A stretch of 25,759 nucleotides of DNA from QHXQ01 sp036389375. GTDB lineage: Bacteria; Acidobacteriota; Blastocatellia; Pyrinomonadales; Pyrinomonadaceae. The position numbers were made by a program, and so were the translations under genes. Where the stretch lies: assembly GCA_036389375.1 (NCBI GenBank), contig DASVQA010000144.1, positions 1 through 25,759 of the forward strand, in the 5' to 3' direction. Positions 1 to 6,884 of this stretch are shown piece by piece. The notes below the pieces were generated by a model that worked only from the letters and a program-made list of their open reading frames with translations, searched no databases and was not told the origin of the DNA. The first letter of the stretch is position 1. Every line of letters begins with the position of its first letter.

Positions 1-102
1 CGGTCGCCACACTGCCGGTGCGGCCGGTTGGGCGGCAACCGGCCGCACCGTCGCCGTGCTGTCTGACCGCGCCGGCACTGTGCCGGCCACCGCATCGCTC
101 AT
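1..102 (-). CDS. N-terminus of probable EmrB-type MFS efflux pump (partial, runs off window)
   Basis: An open minus-strand frame begins with ATG at 102 and overlaps the stop codon of the adaptor gene by four bases (ATGA, 99-102), the classic sign of translational coupling. The visible 34 residues begin MSDAVAGTVPARSDSTATVR and continue in a Pro/Ala-rich tail with no stop before the window edge. No domain is visible yet. By position, behind a MarR-TolC-EmrA set, the expected product is a 14-helix DHA2-family (EmrB/QacA) proton-drug antiporter, whose N-termini are often short, disordered and cytoplasmic. That identity is inferred from context alone. Codons about 18-29 contain a perfect 14-bp inverted repeat. 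Confidence 0.5.
   Translation of the reverse strand, partial: MSDAVAGTVPARSDSTATVRPVAAQPAAPAVWRP
16..50. repeat. Perfect 14-bp inverted repeat in the start of the pump gene
   Basis: CGGTGCGGCCGGTT (16-29) and its exact reverse complement (37-50) are separated by a 7-nt loop. It lies inside the first 30 codons of the gene starting at 102, where strong mRNA structure would be expected to slow translation. It encodes Pro/Ala/Val-rich residues, so part of the symmetry may be a by-product of GC-rich codons. Confidence 0.6.
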
Positions 103-1589
103 TTCACCTCGACCTCTGGCTCGACCGACATGCCCGGCGCAAGCATGTGCCCGGCGTCTATTTGATTCGGCTCAAACTCGATCTTCACGGGCACGCGCTG
201 CACGACTTTGACGTAGTTGCCCGTCGCGTTCTCGGCCGGCATCATGCTGAAGCGCGCGCCCGTGCCCGCCTGTATGCTGTCCACGTGCCCTTTGAAACTT
301 CTATCGGGATAGGCGTCCACCTTCAGTTCGACGGGCTGACCGGGCCGCATCCGGCCGATCTGATTCTCTTTGAAATTCGCCGTCACCCAGACATCGCCTG
401 ATACGACCGCCATCAGCGGTTGCCCGACCTGCACGAGCGCACCCTCTTCCACGGCCTTGTGCGTGACGCGGCCCGTTTCCGGCGCATAGATTTTCGTGTA
501 GGAGAGTTCAAGCTGCGCCTGCTCGACCGCCGCGCGCAGTTGCTCGATGGTCGCGCCGGCCGTTTCGGCCTGCGCCTGACTGACGGCGACCTGCTGCGGC
601 GCGGTGTTGGCCTGCGCCAGTCGCCCCAGTGCTTCGCTGACGCTCGCCTGCGCGCCGCCGATCTGCGTCTGCGCCCGGCGCGCGTTCTCGGCGGCGGTCG
701 TCTCGGCCGCACGCGCTTCGTTGACCTGCGCTTCGGCGGCGGCGGCCCGACCGCGCGCGGCGACGAGTTGCGCGTCGGCGGTGCGCGCGGCGGCGATGGC
801 TTGGTCGAGCCGTTGACGGGAAATCTCGTCCTTCGCGTAAAGCTCCTGATAGCGCGCCACGTCCGCACTCGCCCGCGTGACCTCAGCTTCGGCCGCAACG
901 ATCTGCGCGCGCGCCTGCGCCAGATTGGCCTGCGCCGTCGCCACGCCTGCGCCCGCCTGCGCGATGCGTGTGCGCTCGGCGGCAGCCGAGACGCGCGAAG
1001 ATTCAACGCCCGTCCGCGCCTGCTGCACGGTCGCCGCCGCCTGCTGGATGCTGGCCCGCGAATTGGCGCGCGTCAGTTCGACGCCCGTGCGTGCTTCCCT
1101 TAGTCGTGCCTCGCCGGCCGCGAGCGCCGCTTGCGCCTGTTGCAGTTTTGCCTCGTAATCGCGCGGGTCTATTTCGGCCAACAGGTCGCCCGCCTTCACG
1201 TCCTGATTCTCTTTGACGTAGATCTTCGCCACGTAGCCCGCGAGCTTTGGACTGACCTGTACGATGTGGCCGTCTATGAAAGCATCGTCGGTTGATTCGT
1301 GCGCGCGCGCATAGAGCCAGTAGCGGACGCCGAAGATCGCTGCGATGATGAGGACGATAGCGCCGCCGATGAGCAACGTCCGCCGCCGCGACATTTTCGC
1401 TTTCGTGTTCCCGTTGGACGCAACCCCGACCGGCGTGTCGGTGGCTGCTTCCACTTCCGTGCTGACGACCGGCGGCACGTCCTCTTCTGCTATCGCTGCG
1501 ACCGAACGACGTGCGCTCGCACGCTCATCAGGCTGTGCGGCGCGGGCCTGCTCGTTTTCCACTTCCGTCTGCTCCAACACTTCCGCCAT
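99..1589 (-). CDS. emrA: EmrA/HlyD-family membrane fusion protein (efflux adaptor)
   Basis: 496 residues. This is a periplasmic adaptor linking an inner-membrane pump to a TolC-like channel. A cytoplasmic N-tail (1-70) is followed by one transmembrane helix (about 71-93). Next comes the first half of the barrel/lipoyl region with the family signature STDDAFIDGHIVQVSPKLAG (99-118) and VKAGDLLAEIDPRDYEAKL. A very long Ala/Gln/Arg-rich alpha-hairpin (about 145-355) follows, then the returning half (ELSYTKIYAPETGRV) and the beta-barrel (VWVTANFKENQIGRMRPGQPVEL). The start is supported by AGGAG at 1596-1600, 6 nt before the ATG. It lies 77 nt after the TolC gene and overlaps the next gene by ATGA. 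The hairpin is long and repetitive compared with typical EmrA (about 390 residues in total). The family assignment is firm; the transported compound is unknown. Confidence 0.93.
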   Translation of the reverse strand: MAEVLEQTEVENEQARAAQPDERASARRSVAAIAEEDVPPVVSTEVEAATDTPVGVASNGNTKAKMSRRRTLLIGGAIVLIIAAIFGVRYWLYARAHESTDDAFIDGHIVQVSPKLAGYVAKIYVKENQDVKAGDLLAEIDPRDYEAKLQQAQAALAAGEARLREARTGVELTRANSRASIQQAAATVQQARTGVESSRVSAAAERTRIAQAGAGVATAQANLAQARAQIVAAEAEVTRASADVARYQELYAKDEISRQRLDQAIAAARTADAQLVAARGRAAAAEAQVNEARAAETTAAENARRAQTQIGGAQASVSEALGRLAQANTAPQQVAVSQAQAETAGATIEQLRAAVEQAQLELSYTKIYAPETGRVTHKAVEEGALVQVGQPLMAVVSGDVWVTANFKENQIGRMRPGQPVELKVDAYPDRSFKGHVDSIQAGTGARFSMMPAENATGNYVKVVQRVPVKIEFEPNQIDAGHMLAPGMSVEPEVEVK

Positions 1590-1666
1590 GACGCTCTCCT
1601 GCTTTACTGCAACACTCGATAATTAACAGACAACAGCGGTCAAAAGACTTCGCGTTCAATTACAGT

Positions 1667-3142
1667 TCACCAACGAAATGAGGTAGCGCGGCCGAGCGCG
1701 GCCGCCAGATTGAGCCGCGCGCCGTTGTACTGTGCCAGCGCCGTCACCTGCTCATCGCGCGCATTGGCCAGCGCGGTCTGCGCGTTTACGACTTCAAGGT
1801 TGTCGGCCACACCCGCGCGAAAACGGTCGCGCGCCATCTCCAACTCGCGCTGCGCCAGATTGACGCTCTCGTCCGCCGCGCGTACCTGTGCGACGGCTGT
1901 GCGCACGGCCGATAGGGCCAAGCGCGCATCCTCTTCAATCTGCCCGCGCACGTTGCCCAAGGCCAGTTCCGCCTGTCGCGTGCGACTAGCGGCGACCGCC
2001 TCGCGCCCGCGCGTCAGCCCGCCGTTAAAGATCGGCACGTTCAACTGAAGCGCGGCGCGGCGCGTGGGCAGCGCCGTGTTCGTCGGCGTGATGCCGCTCA
2101 CGCCGTAATCGCCCACGAAGGCGAGCGAAGGTAACTGCTCGGCGCGCACCGCCTGCCGCGCCAACTCGTTGATCCTGATCTCCTCTTCGGCAATGCGTAG
2201 TTCGGGCCGACTCTGCGCCGCCTGCGCCACCGCCGTCTCGACTGTCGGCATCGGCTCGGTCGTGAAGCGCAACTCGTCCGTCAGCGTCAGCGGACTTTCG
2301 AGCGGCAAGCCGACGATGCGCTGCAAGTTCAGCCGCGCCTGCTCCGACAGGCGCTGCGCCTGCGCCAGGCGCAACTGCTCCTCCGCCAAACGCGTCTGCG
2401 CGCGCGTCACGTCCACGCCGGTCGCGACGCCCGCGCCGCGCTGATCTTCCGCCAGTTTGACGAGCGCCTGCGCCAGTTCGACGTTGGCCTCGCCCGCCGC
2501 GACGGCGCGTTCCGCGCGCAACGCCTCAAGGTACGTGAGCGCCGTGCCCGTTGCGACCTGCTCGCGCGCCAGTTGTTCCTCAAACTCCGCGACGCGCACG
2601 CCGGCCCGCCCCGCTCGATAGTTTTTCAGCGCGCTCAGATCGAAGATGTTCTGCACCAGACGTGCGCGTGCGTCGAAGTTGTTGAAGGGGCCGATGAACG
2701 TGCGCGCGATGCCGGGGAACGTGCCGGGCTGGAAGCCGAGCGCGGCGAGATTCTGCGTGAGGCTCGCCTGATAAGCCGCGCCGGAGATGTTTGGCAGCAG
2801 CCCCGCACGCGCCTCCTGTTGCAAACCCTCCGCTTCGCGGCGACGCTCGCGCGCCAGCAGCGTCGTCAGGTTGTTCTGCAAGGCGAGTTGCAGCGCCTGC
2901 GCAAGACTGAGCGTCGCCGGCCCACCCGTAGTCACCTGTGCCGCACCCGGCACGGTCAACCCGCCCGTCACGACGCTTGTCGGGCGCGTCTGAAGCGACC
3001 CGCCAGACTGACCCGCGCGGTTACTGTCCGGCGCTTGTGTAGGTTGTTGGCCCGGCCCGGCAACCACCGCCTGCTGCGCGCCGACCGGACTAAACGCAAC
3101 CAACGTGAAAACGACTATTAGAGACAGACTAAAATTTCGCAC
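1667..3142 (-). CDS. TolC-family outer-membrane efflux protein
   Basis: 491 residues beginning with a GTG codon at 3142, preceded by AAGGGA (3149-3154). A Sec signal peptide (MRNFSLSLIVVFTLVAFSPVGAQQ) leads into a Pro/Gly/Thr-rich linker (about 25-75). The two repeated OEP domains of the TolC fold follow: LSLAQALQLALQNN opens the first, and SRPELRIAEEEIRINELARQ begins the second. The end (QYNGARLNLAAALGRATSFRW) is typical, including the terminal aromatic residue common in outer-membrane proteins. The trimer would form the outer-membrane and periplasmic channel for the adaptor encoded 77 nt downstream. It starts 23 nt after the marR stop, so the two are very likely co-transcribed. Confidence 0.93.
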   Translation of the reverse strand: MRNFSLSLIVVFTLVAFSPVGAQQAVVAGPGQQPTQAPDSNRAGQSGGSLQTRPTSVVTGGLTVPGAAQVTTGGPATLSLAQALQLALQNNLTTLLARERRREAEGLQQEARAGLLPNISGAAYQASLTQNLAALGFQPGTFPGIARTFIGPFNNFDARARLVQNIFDLSALKNYRAGRAGVRVAEFEEQLAREQVATGTALTYLEALRAERAVAAGEANVELAQALVKLAEDQRGAGVATGVDVTRAQTRLAEEQLRLAQAQRLSEQARLNLQRIVGLPLESPLTLTDELRFTTEPMPTVETAVAQAAQSRPELRIAEEEIRINELARQAVRAEQLPSLAFVGDYGVSGITPTNTALPTRRAALQLNVPIFNGGLTRGREAVAASRTRQAELALGNVRGQIEEDARLALSAVRTAVAQVRAADESVNLAQRELEMARDRFRAGVADNLEVVNAQTALANARDEQVTALAQYNGARLNLAAALGRATSFRW

Positions 3143-3165
3143 GACTATTCCCTTGCTCGTGATGA

Positions 3166-3711
3166 CTATGCCTGTTGCTCAAGCGCGTGCAGGATGTTAT
3201 GCCGCAGCGTCGTCAACAACTTGCTCAAGATGGCCTTGTCTTTATTACTGATGCCGCGCAGCAGCGCGCGCACACCATCGTAATGCCCCGGCAGGATTGT
3301 TTCGAGCAACTTATGGCCCGTCGTCGTCAACTGCACGAGCCGCACGCGACGGTCGGCCGGCGCGACGCTGCGCTCGACCAAGCCGCGCTCGGCGAGACAA
3401 TCAATCAAGCCCGTGATGTTGGCCCGGCTGACCAGCAGCAACTCGCCCAGTTCGTGCATCGGGCAACCCGTCTCCGCGTACCTGCTCAGGATCATCAGCG
3501 TATTGAACGCGCCCAGCGATAGTTTGTGTGTTTCGAGCCTACGGGCTAATTGCGTCTGAATAATGTCGCAGGTGTAAACAAGATTAATTAATAGCTCGAC
3601 CGAAGGCCAGTGAAACTCCGCGTAGCGCTCGCTGTGATGCCGCATGCGGTTGAGATAATGGCGCTCGCGCTTGTCCGCCGCCGGCTGAACACTATTTGTC
3701 GCTGCTTTCAT
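3166..3711 (-). CDS. MarR-family transcriptional regulator of the efflux operon
   Basis: 181 residues, with a winged helix-turn-helix dimer architecture. The recognition-helix region is PMHELGELLLVSRANITGLIDCLAERGLVER and the wing is RSVAPADRRVRLVQLTTTGHKLLE, including the family DRR signature. N- and C-terminal helices for dimerisation flank it. The N-terminal 35 residues are longer than in minimal MarR proteins. It is the first gene of marR-tolC-emrA-(emrB), the usual arrangement for a ligand-relieved repressor of its own efflux operon. The ATG at 3711 lies only 9 nt from the -10 box, so either the mRNA is essentially leaderless or translation starts at the internal Met at residue 23 (3645), which has no clear Shine-Dalgarno sequence either. 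The inducing ligand is unknown. Confidence 0.92.
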   Translation of the reverse strand: MKAATNSVQPAADKRERHYLNRMRHHSERYAEFHWPSVELLINLVYTCDIIQTQLARRLETHKLSLGAFNTLMILSRYAETGCPMHELGELLLVSRANITGLIDCLAERGLVERSVAPADRRVRLVQLTTTGHKLLETILPGHYDGVRALLRGISNKDKAILSKLLTTLRHNILHALEQQA

Positions 3712-3719
3712 ACTGTCGA

Positions 3720-3747
3720 ATTATATGCTTAGGAAACTGATTGTCAA
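3720..3747 (-). promoter_or_regulatory. Consensus sigma-70 promoter of the marR-tolC-emrA operon
   Basis: Read on the minus strand, TTGACA (3742-3747) and TATAAT (3720-3725) are both perfect consensus hexamers separated by 16 bp. Transcription should begin near 3713-3714, within two or three bases of the ATG at 3711. Such a strong promoter fits a gene normally held off by a repressor. Confidence 0.85.
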
Positions 3748-3755
3748 GTTCTTAA
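3729..3755. promoter_or_regulatory. Candidate MarR operator over the -35 region
   Basis: An imperfect inverted repeat, TTAGGAA (3729-3735) and TTCTTAA (3749-3755), matches at 6 of 7 positions and has a 13-bp centre that spans the -35 box. Its position and AT-rich arms suit a MarR dimer that would block RNA polymerase. The assignment is by position and symmetry only. Confidence 0.35.
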
Positions 3756-3767
3756 CTATCTCTGGCC

Positions 3768-3792
3768 GGGTTAACCCTGAGTCATTAGGGTT
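3768..3792. repeat. Palindrome GGGTTAACCC with a further inverted copy
   Basis: GGGTTAACCC (3768-3777) is a perfect 10-bp palindrome. AACCCT (3773-3778) also pairs with AGGGTT (3787-3792), so the GGGTT unit occurs three times in 25 bp between the divergent marR and yraN promoters. It could be a second regulator site; it has no T-tract and nothing upstream to terminate. Confidence 0.4.
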
Positions 3793-3831
3793 TCTCGATT
3801 CACCCCCCGTCGGACGCTGATTAAACCCACC

Positions 3832-3859
3832 TTGCGACGGCGCGGCCGAAACTTATAAG
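3832..3859 (+). promoter_or_regulatory. Probable promoter for yraN
   Basis: TTGCGA (3832-3837, 4 of 6 consensus) and TATAAG (3854-3859, 5 of 6) are 16 bp apart on the plus strand. This would start transcription near 3866, about 68 nt before the yraN ATG. It is divergent from the marR promoter about 110 bp away. Confidence 0.45.
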
Positions 3860-3933
3860 CTAGGCCCGCACAGACTTGCGCGGACGAGGCCCAGCCTCTG
3901 TAAATCTTCAGTCCGGCCCACACGGGTACAAAG

Positions 3934-4461
3934 ATGCAACTGCCTCACGTCATCACACGCATACGCGAAGTGATCCGCCGCCCACGCGCCGCCGCGCCGC
4001 ACAAAGAACTCGCGGCGCACCTTGCGCTCGGTCAACGCGGCGAGGCCTTTGCCGCCGCGCATCTGGAGCGCGCGGGCTTCCGACTCGTGGCGGCGAATTT
4101 CAAACTGCCGGTCGGGCGCAACACGCGCGGCGCAGTCGTCCACGCAGAGATTGATCTCGTCGCTTATGAAGGCAACACGCTCTGCTTCGTCGAGGTCAAG
4201 ACGCGCCGCTCCGATTGGTTTGCCGCGCCGGAAGCGAACGTTGACCTGCGCAAGCAACGCCAGATCGCCCGCGCCGCCCGCGCCTACCGCCGCTTGTTCG
4301 GTCTGACGGGCGCGCCCTACCGCTACGATGTCGTGAGCGTAATTCTGCCCGGCGTGCCGGAGGGCGCAGCCGAACCCGTGCCCCGCGTCGTGCTGCTCCG
4401 CAACTTCTGGACGGACGCCAAGTTTCGCAAACGCTTTTGGGCGGATGCGCCCACGGACTAA
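3934..4461 (+). CDS. yraN: YraN/UPF0102-family putative endonuclease-fold protein
   Basis: 175 residues. The family motifs appear in order: GQRGEAFAAAHLERAGF (33-49), the acidic EIDLVA (72-77) and FVEVKTRR (85-92). These are the E, D and E-x-K positions of a restriction-endonuclease-like fold. The family's role is not settled; links to DNA recombination or uptake have been suggested. Two features depart from the usual protein of about 120 residues: an N-terminal extension of about 30 residues, and about 10 extra residues (VGRNTRGAVVH) between the NF motif and EID. The start has only a weak ribosome site; a later start nearer residue 30 cannot be excluded. It is the first plus-strand gene after the divergent region. 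Confidence 0.85.
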   Translation: MQLPHVITRIREVIRRPRAAAPHKELAAHLALGQRGEAFAAAHLERAGFRLVAANFKLPVGRNTRGAVVHAEIDLVAYEGNTLCFVEVKTRRSDWFAAPEANVDLRKQRQIARAARAYRRLFGLTGAPYRYDVVSVILPGVPEGAAEPVPRVVLLRNFWTDAKFRKRFWADAPTD

Positions 4462-4798
4462 AAGCGGGCGGACTACACTCGCTTTACGCGCCCCGCTGCC
4501 CCGATCTTAGTGATAAATTAGCGTTTATCGCCGCGCCGCGCCGCGCCGCCTTGCAACTAGACCTCGATCTAGGGCATCATAGTTCCCGGTTACTCCTTCT
4601 CTCACGCATCAACGGTGATGCGCCCCGCGCCTCGAAGATTGGCGGCGGCGTTTTGGATGGTTAGAGAGTAGGCTGAATTACAACTCAGAAGCCGCTCGCT
4701 TGAGCACCCGAACGCAGGCCTTCGCTGCTACCGTTACACCGAAGCCACTTTGATTCGAAGCTTCTCTTGACCCTCCTTCAGTGGAGAGGGACACATCT
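4462..4798 (+). promoter_or_regulatory. Long structured intergenic leader before the RNA-binding protein gene
   Basis: No convincing gene lies in these 337 nt. Visible structure, in order: AAAGCG/CGCTTT (4461-4466/4480-4485), possibly a weak yraN terminator; GATAAA/TTTATC (4512-4517/4524-4529); CTAGA/TCTAG (4557-4561/4568-4572); a 7-bp hairpin CGCATCA/TGATGCG (4605-4611/4616-4622) with a 4-nt loop; and CCCTCC (4771-4776) able to pair with the Shine-Dalgarno at 4783-4790. I could not find a confident promoter. Long structured leaders are common on cold-shock mRNAs, which makes this a candidate regulatory UTR. Confidence 0.4.
4771..4790 (+). promoter_or_regulatory. Shine-Dalgarno-covering hairpin of the RNA-binding protein mRNA
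   Basis: The ribosome site GGAGAGGG (4783-4790) lies 8 nt before the ATG at 4799. CCCTCC (4771-4776) just upstream is complementary to it, pairing CCCTC with GAGGG, or CCCTCC with one bulge. Closed, the stem would hide the ribosome site, so it could act as a temperature- or protein-sensitive switch. Confidence 0.4.
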
Positions 4799-5203
4799 AT
4801 GTCAATGAAACTCTACGTCGGGAACCTCTCGTTCCAGACTTCAAGCCAGGACTTGCAGGAACTATTTGCCAAGGCTGGCACGGTCGAAACGGCTAACGTG
4901 GTAGAAGACCGCGACACGGGTCGCTCGCGTGGCTTTGGCTTCGTCGAAATGTCGAACCGCGAGGAAGGCGAAGCAGCCATCCAGCAGTTCAACGGCAAGG
5001 AATTCAACGGCCGGAACCTCACCGTCAACGAAGCGCGTCCGCGCGAAGATCGCGGCAATCGTGGTGGCGGTGGTGGCGGCGGTGGCCGCGGTGGATTCGG
5101 CGGCAATCGCAGCGGCGGCGGGGGCGGCTACGGCGGCAACCGGAGCGGCGGCGGCGGTGGCTATGGTGGCGGCGGCGGTGGTAACCGCGAGCCGCGCTGG
5201 TAA
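4799..5203 (+). CDS. Glycine-rich RRM RNA-binding protein (RNA chaperone type)
   Basis: 134 residues from ATG at 4799. A single RRM (3 to about 80) carries RNP2 LYVGNL (5-10) and RNP1 RGFGFVEM (44-51), with the aromatic residues that stack on RNA. A low-complexity tail (about 86-131) follows, made of poly-Gly, RGG-like and GGYGGNRSGG units and ending NREPRW. This architecture matches the cyanobacterial-type Rbp and plant glycine-rich proteins induced by cold. An upstream GTG at 4781 keeps the frame open but falls on the Shine-Dalgarno GGAGAGG, so 4799 is preferred; an ATG at 4805 is also possible. It is followed 141 nt later by a DEAD-box helicase, a natural partner for remodelling structured RNA. 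Confidence 0.93.
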   Translation: MSMKLYVGNLSFQTSSQDLQELFAKAGTVETANVVEDRDTGRSRGFGFVEMSNREEGEAAIQQFNGKEFNGRNLTVNEARPREDRGNRGGGGGGGGRGGFGGNRSGGGGGYGGNRSGGGGGYGGGGGGNREPRW

Positions 5204-5306
5204 GCTGATTCGCAAAGCAACCAGCGAACATTTGACCGCCGCGCCTGTGAAAGGGAGAGCCTGACAACGGCAACCCGCAGGCGCGGCGGACACGCGACAA
5301 TGAATA

Positions 5307-5325
5307 GCCCTGAACGTTACAGGGC
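5307..5325 (+). promoter_or_regulatory. Hairpin immediately upstream of the helicase ribosome site
   Basis: GCCCTG (5307-5312) and CAGGGC (5320-5325) form a perfect 6-bp stem with a 7-nt loop. It ends 9 nt before the Shine-Dalgarno AAGGA (5335-5339) of the helicase gene. There is no U-tract, so it is more likely an mRNA processing or stability element than a terminator. Confidence 0.4.
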
Positions 5326-5344
5326 GCTAACTAAAAGGAACTTG

Positions 5345-6580
5345 ATGAGCTTTTCGCAACTCGGACTTCAGCCTGCGCTTGTGCGCCGCTGCGAGTCCCT
5401 CGGCTACACCGAACCAACACCCATTCAACAACGGGCGATCCCCGTTATCCTCGGCGGCTCCGATCTGATCGGCTGCGCCGAAACCGGCACAGGCAAGACG
5501 GCCGCTTTTCTCCTCCCCACGATTCAACGCATGGGCGCGACTGAGCGCCCCGGCACGCGCATGCTCGTCATCGCGCCGACGCGCGAACTCGCCTCGCAGA
5601 TCGAGATGAACTACCGCGAGTTGAACCCGACGAAGACGCAGCGCTGCGTCAACCTGATCGGCGGCGCGAGCATGACCCGGCAACTCGCAGACCTGCGCCG
5701 TGCGCCGAGCGTCGTGATTGCAACGCCGGGTCGCCTGCTCGATCACGTCGAGCGCGGCACGATCAACCTGTCGCACATCGAAGTGCTCGTCCTAGACGAA
5801 GCTGACCGCATGCTCGACATGGGCTTCTGGCCGTCCATCCGGCGCGTGCTGGCGAAACTGCCGGCGCGGCGACAGACGCTACTCTTCTCCGCCACGATGT
5901 CGCCTGAGATCGAACATCTCGCGCGCACGACCATGAACAAGCCTGAACTCATCGAGATCAGCCAGCGTGGACGTGCCGCCATCACGGTCGAACAGAGCGC
6001 GTACCCGGTGGCCATGGAATCGAAGACGGCACTGCTGCTCGACCTGTTAGAGCGCGAGCGCAGCGACCTTGAGCGCGTGCTCGTTTTCACACGCACGCGG
6101 CGCGGGGCTGAGCGACTGTCGCACATCCTCGAAGCGCGTGACCACAGTGTTAATCGCATCCACGCCGACCGCACGCAGGGGCAGCGCGAAGCGGCCTTGC
6201 GCGGTTTCAAAAACGGCGAGACGCGCGTGCTCGTCGCCACAGACATCGCCGCGCGCGGCATTGACGTTGATTCCGTCTCGCACGTGATCAACTTCGACGT
6301 ACCGGCCGCGCCCGAAGATTACGTGCATCGCATCGGCCGCACGGGCCGCGCCGGCAAGACGGGCCGCGCCATCACACTCGTCACACCTGTTGACGAACTG
6401 TCCATGCGCGCCATCGAACGCCTGACGGGTCAGCCGGTTGAGCGTGTGGTTGTGCCGGGCTTCGGTGGCGGCAGCCCCGCAGGCAGCGCGCGCAACAGCG
6501 CGGGCAAACCGTTTACGCCGCTTCGTCGGGCGAGCAGCGTCGGGCGGCGCTCCTTCCGGCCGCGCCGGGCGAGCAGGTAA
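5345..6580 (+). CDS. rhlE: DEAD-box ATP-dependent RNA helicase, RhlE-like
   Basis: 411 residues starting at ATG 5345, chosen because AAGGA lies at 5335-5339; an in-frame ATG at 5300 has no ribosome site. All core motifs are present: Q motif GYTEPTPIQQ (20-29), Walker A AETGTGKT (45-52), PTRELA (78-83), TPGR (127-130), DEAD (151-154), SAT (182-184), ARGID (303-307) and HRIGRTGR (328-335). A short basic Gly/Ser/Arg tail (about 372-411) replaces the longer extensions of CsdA or DbpA, giving the compact RhlE form. It unwinds short RNA duplexes using ATP and is likely used in ribosome assembly or mRNA turnover. It sits between the RRM protein and infA, all on one strand. Confidence 0.95.
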   Translation: MSFSQLGLQPALVRRCESLGYTEPTPIQQRAIPVILGGSDLIGCAETGTGKTAAFLLPTIQRMGATERPGTRMLVIAPTRELASQIEMNYRELNPTKTQRCVNLIGGASMTRQLADLRRAPSVVIATPGRLLDHVERGTINLSHIEVLVLDEADRMLDMGFWPSIRRVLAKLPARRQTLLFSATMSPEIEHLARTTMNKPELIEISQRGRAAITVEQSAYPVAMESKTALLLDLLERERSDLERVLVFTRTRRGAERLSHILEARDHSVNRIHADRTQGQREAALRGFKNGETRVLVATDIAARGIDVDSVSHVINFDVPAAPEDYVHRIGRTGRAGKTGRAITLVTPVDELSMRAIERLTGQPVERVVVPGFGGGSPAGSARNSAGKPFTPLRRASSVGRRSFRPRRASR

Positions 6581-6642
6581 AATTCGTTCACTAACCCAGC
6601 GGGCCGCCCGACGGCGGCTCGCAGATATAAGGAGAGAAGCAG

Positions 6643-6864
6643 TTGGCGAAAGACGATCTGATTCCGGCGGAGGGCGTTATCGTGGACAAACAGCCCAACG
6701 CGTTTTTCAAAGTCCAGCTAGACAATAGCGAACACGTCGTGCTGGCGCAGATTTCCGGTAAGATGCGCAAGAATCGCATCCGCATCCTCGTCGGCGACCG
6801 CGTGAGCGTCGAGATGTCGCCCTATGATCTGACGCGCGGGCGGATCACTTACCGTTACAAGTAA
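6643..6864 (+). CDS. infA: Translation initiation factor IF-1 (TTG start)
   Basis: 73 residues, the standard IF-1 length, forming a single OB-fold. AKDDLIPAEGVIVDKQPNAF, the ISGKMRKNRIRILVGDRVSVEMSPYDL block and GRITYRYK match the family throughout. IF-1 binds the A site of the 30S subunit and helps place the initiator tRNA. The start is a TTG at 6643, fixed by a strong Shine-Dalgarno AAGGAG (6629-6634) 8 nt before it. It lies 62 nt after rhlE rather than in a ribosomal-protein operon; a second infA copy elsewhere in the genome is possible. Its placement beside an RNA helicase and an RRM protein fits a role at low temperature, since IF-1 is cold-induced in some bacteria. Confidence 0.96.
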   Translation: MAKDDLIPAEGVIVDKQPNAFFKVQLDNSEHVVLAQISGKMRKNRIRILVGDRVSVEMSPYDLTRGRITYRYK

Positions 6865-6884
6865 CACAGTAGTAGGAGGTCGCG

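Noticed and set aside
1590..1666. A possible internal promoter before the adaptor gene (TTGACC followed 16 bp later by TATCGA)
   Set aside because: The -10 match is poor, lacking the key final T, and the genes are likely co-transcribed from the strong marR promoter.
4437..4664. A 75-codon open frame in the gap after yraN
   Set aside because: It begins inside yraN, has no ribosome site and its translation looks random; the region is better read as a structured leader.
4781..4798. GTG start for the RRM protein at 4781
   Set aside because: This GTG overlaps the Shine-Dalgarno sequence that serves the ATG at 4799, so it adds six unlikely residues.
5060..5190. Tandem GGC/GGT-rich repeats within the RRM gene, resembling a satellite or CRISPR-like array
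   Set aside because: The periodicity is explained by codons for the glycine-rich tail; there are no unique spacers.
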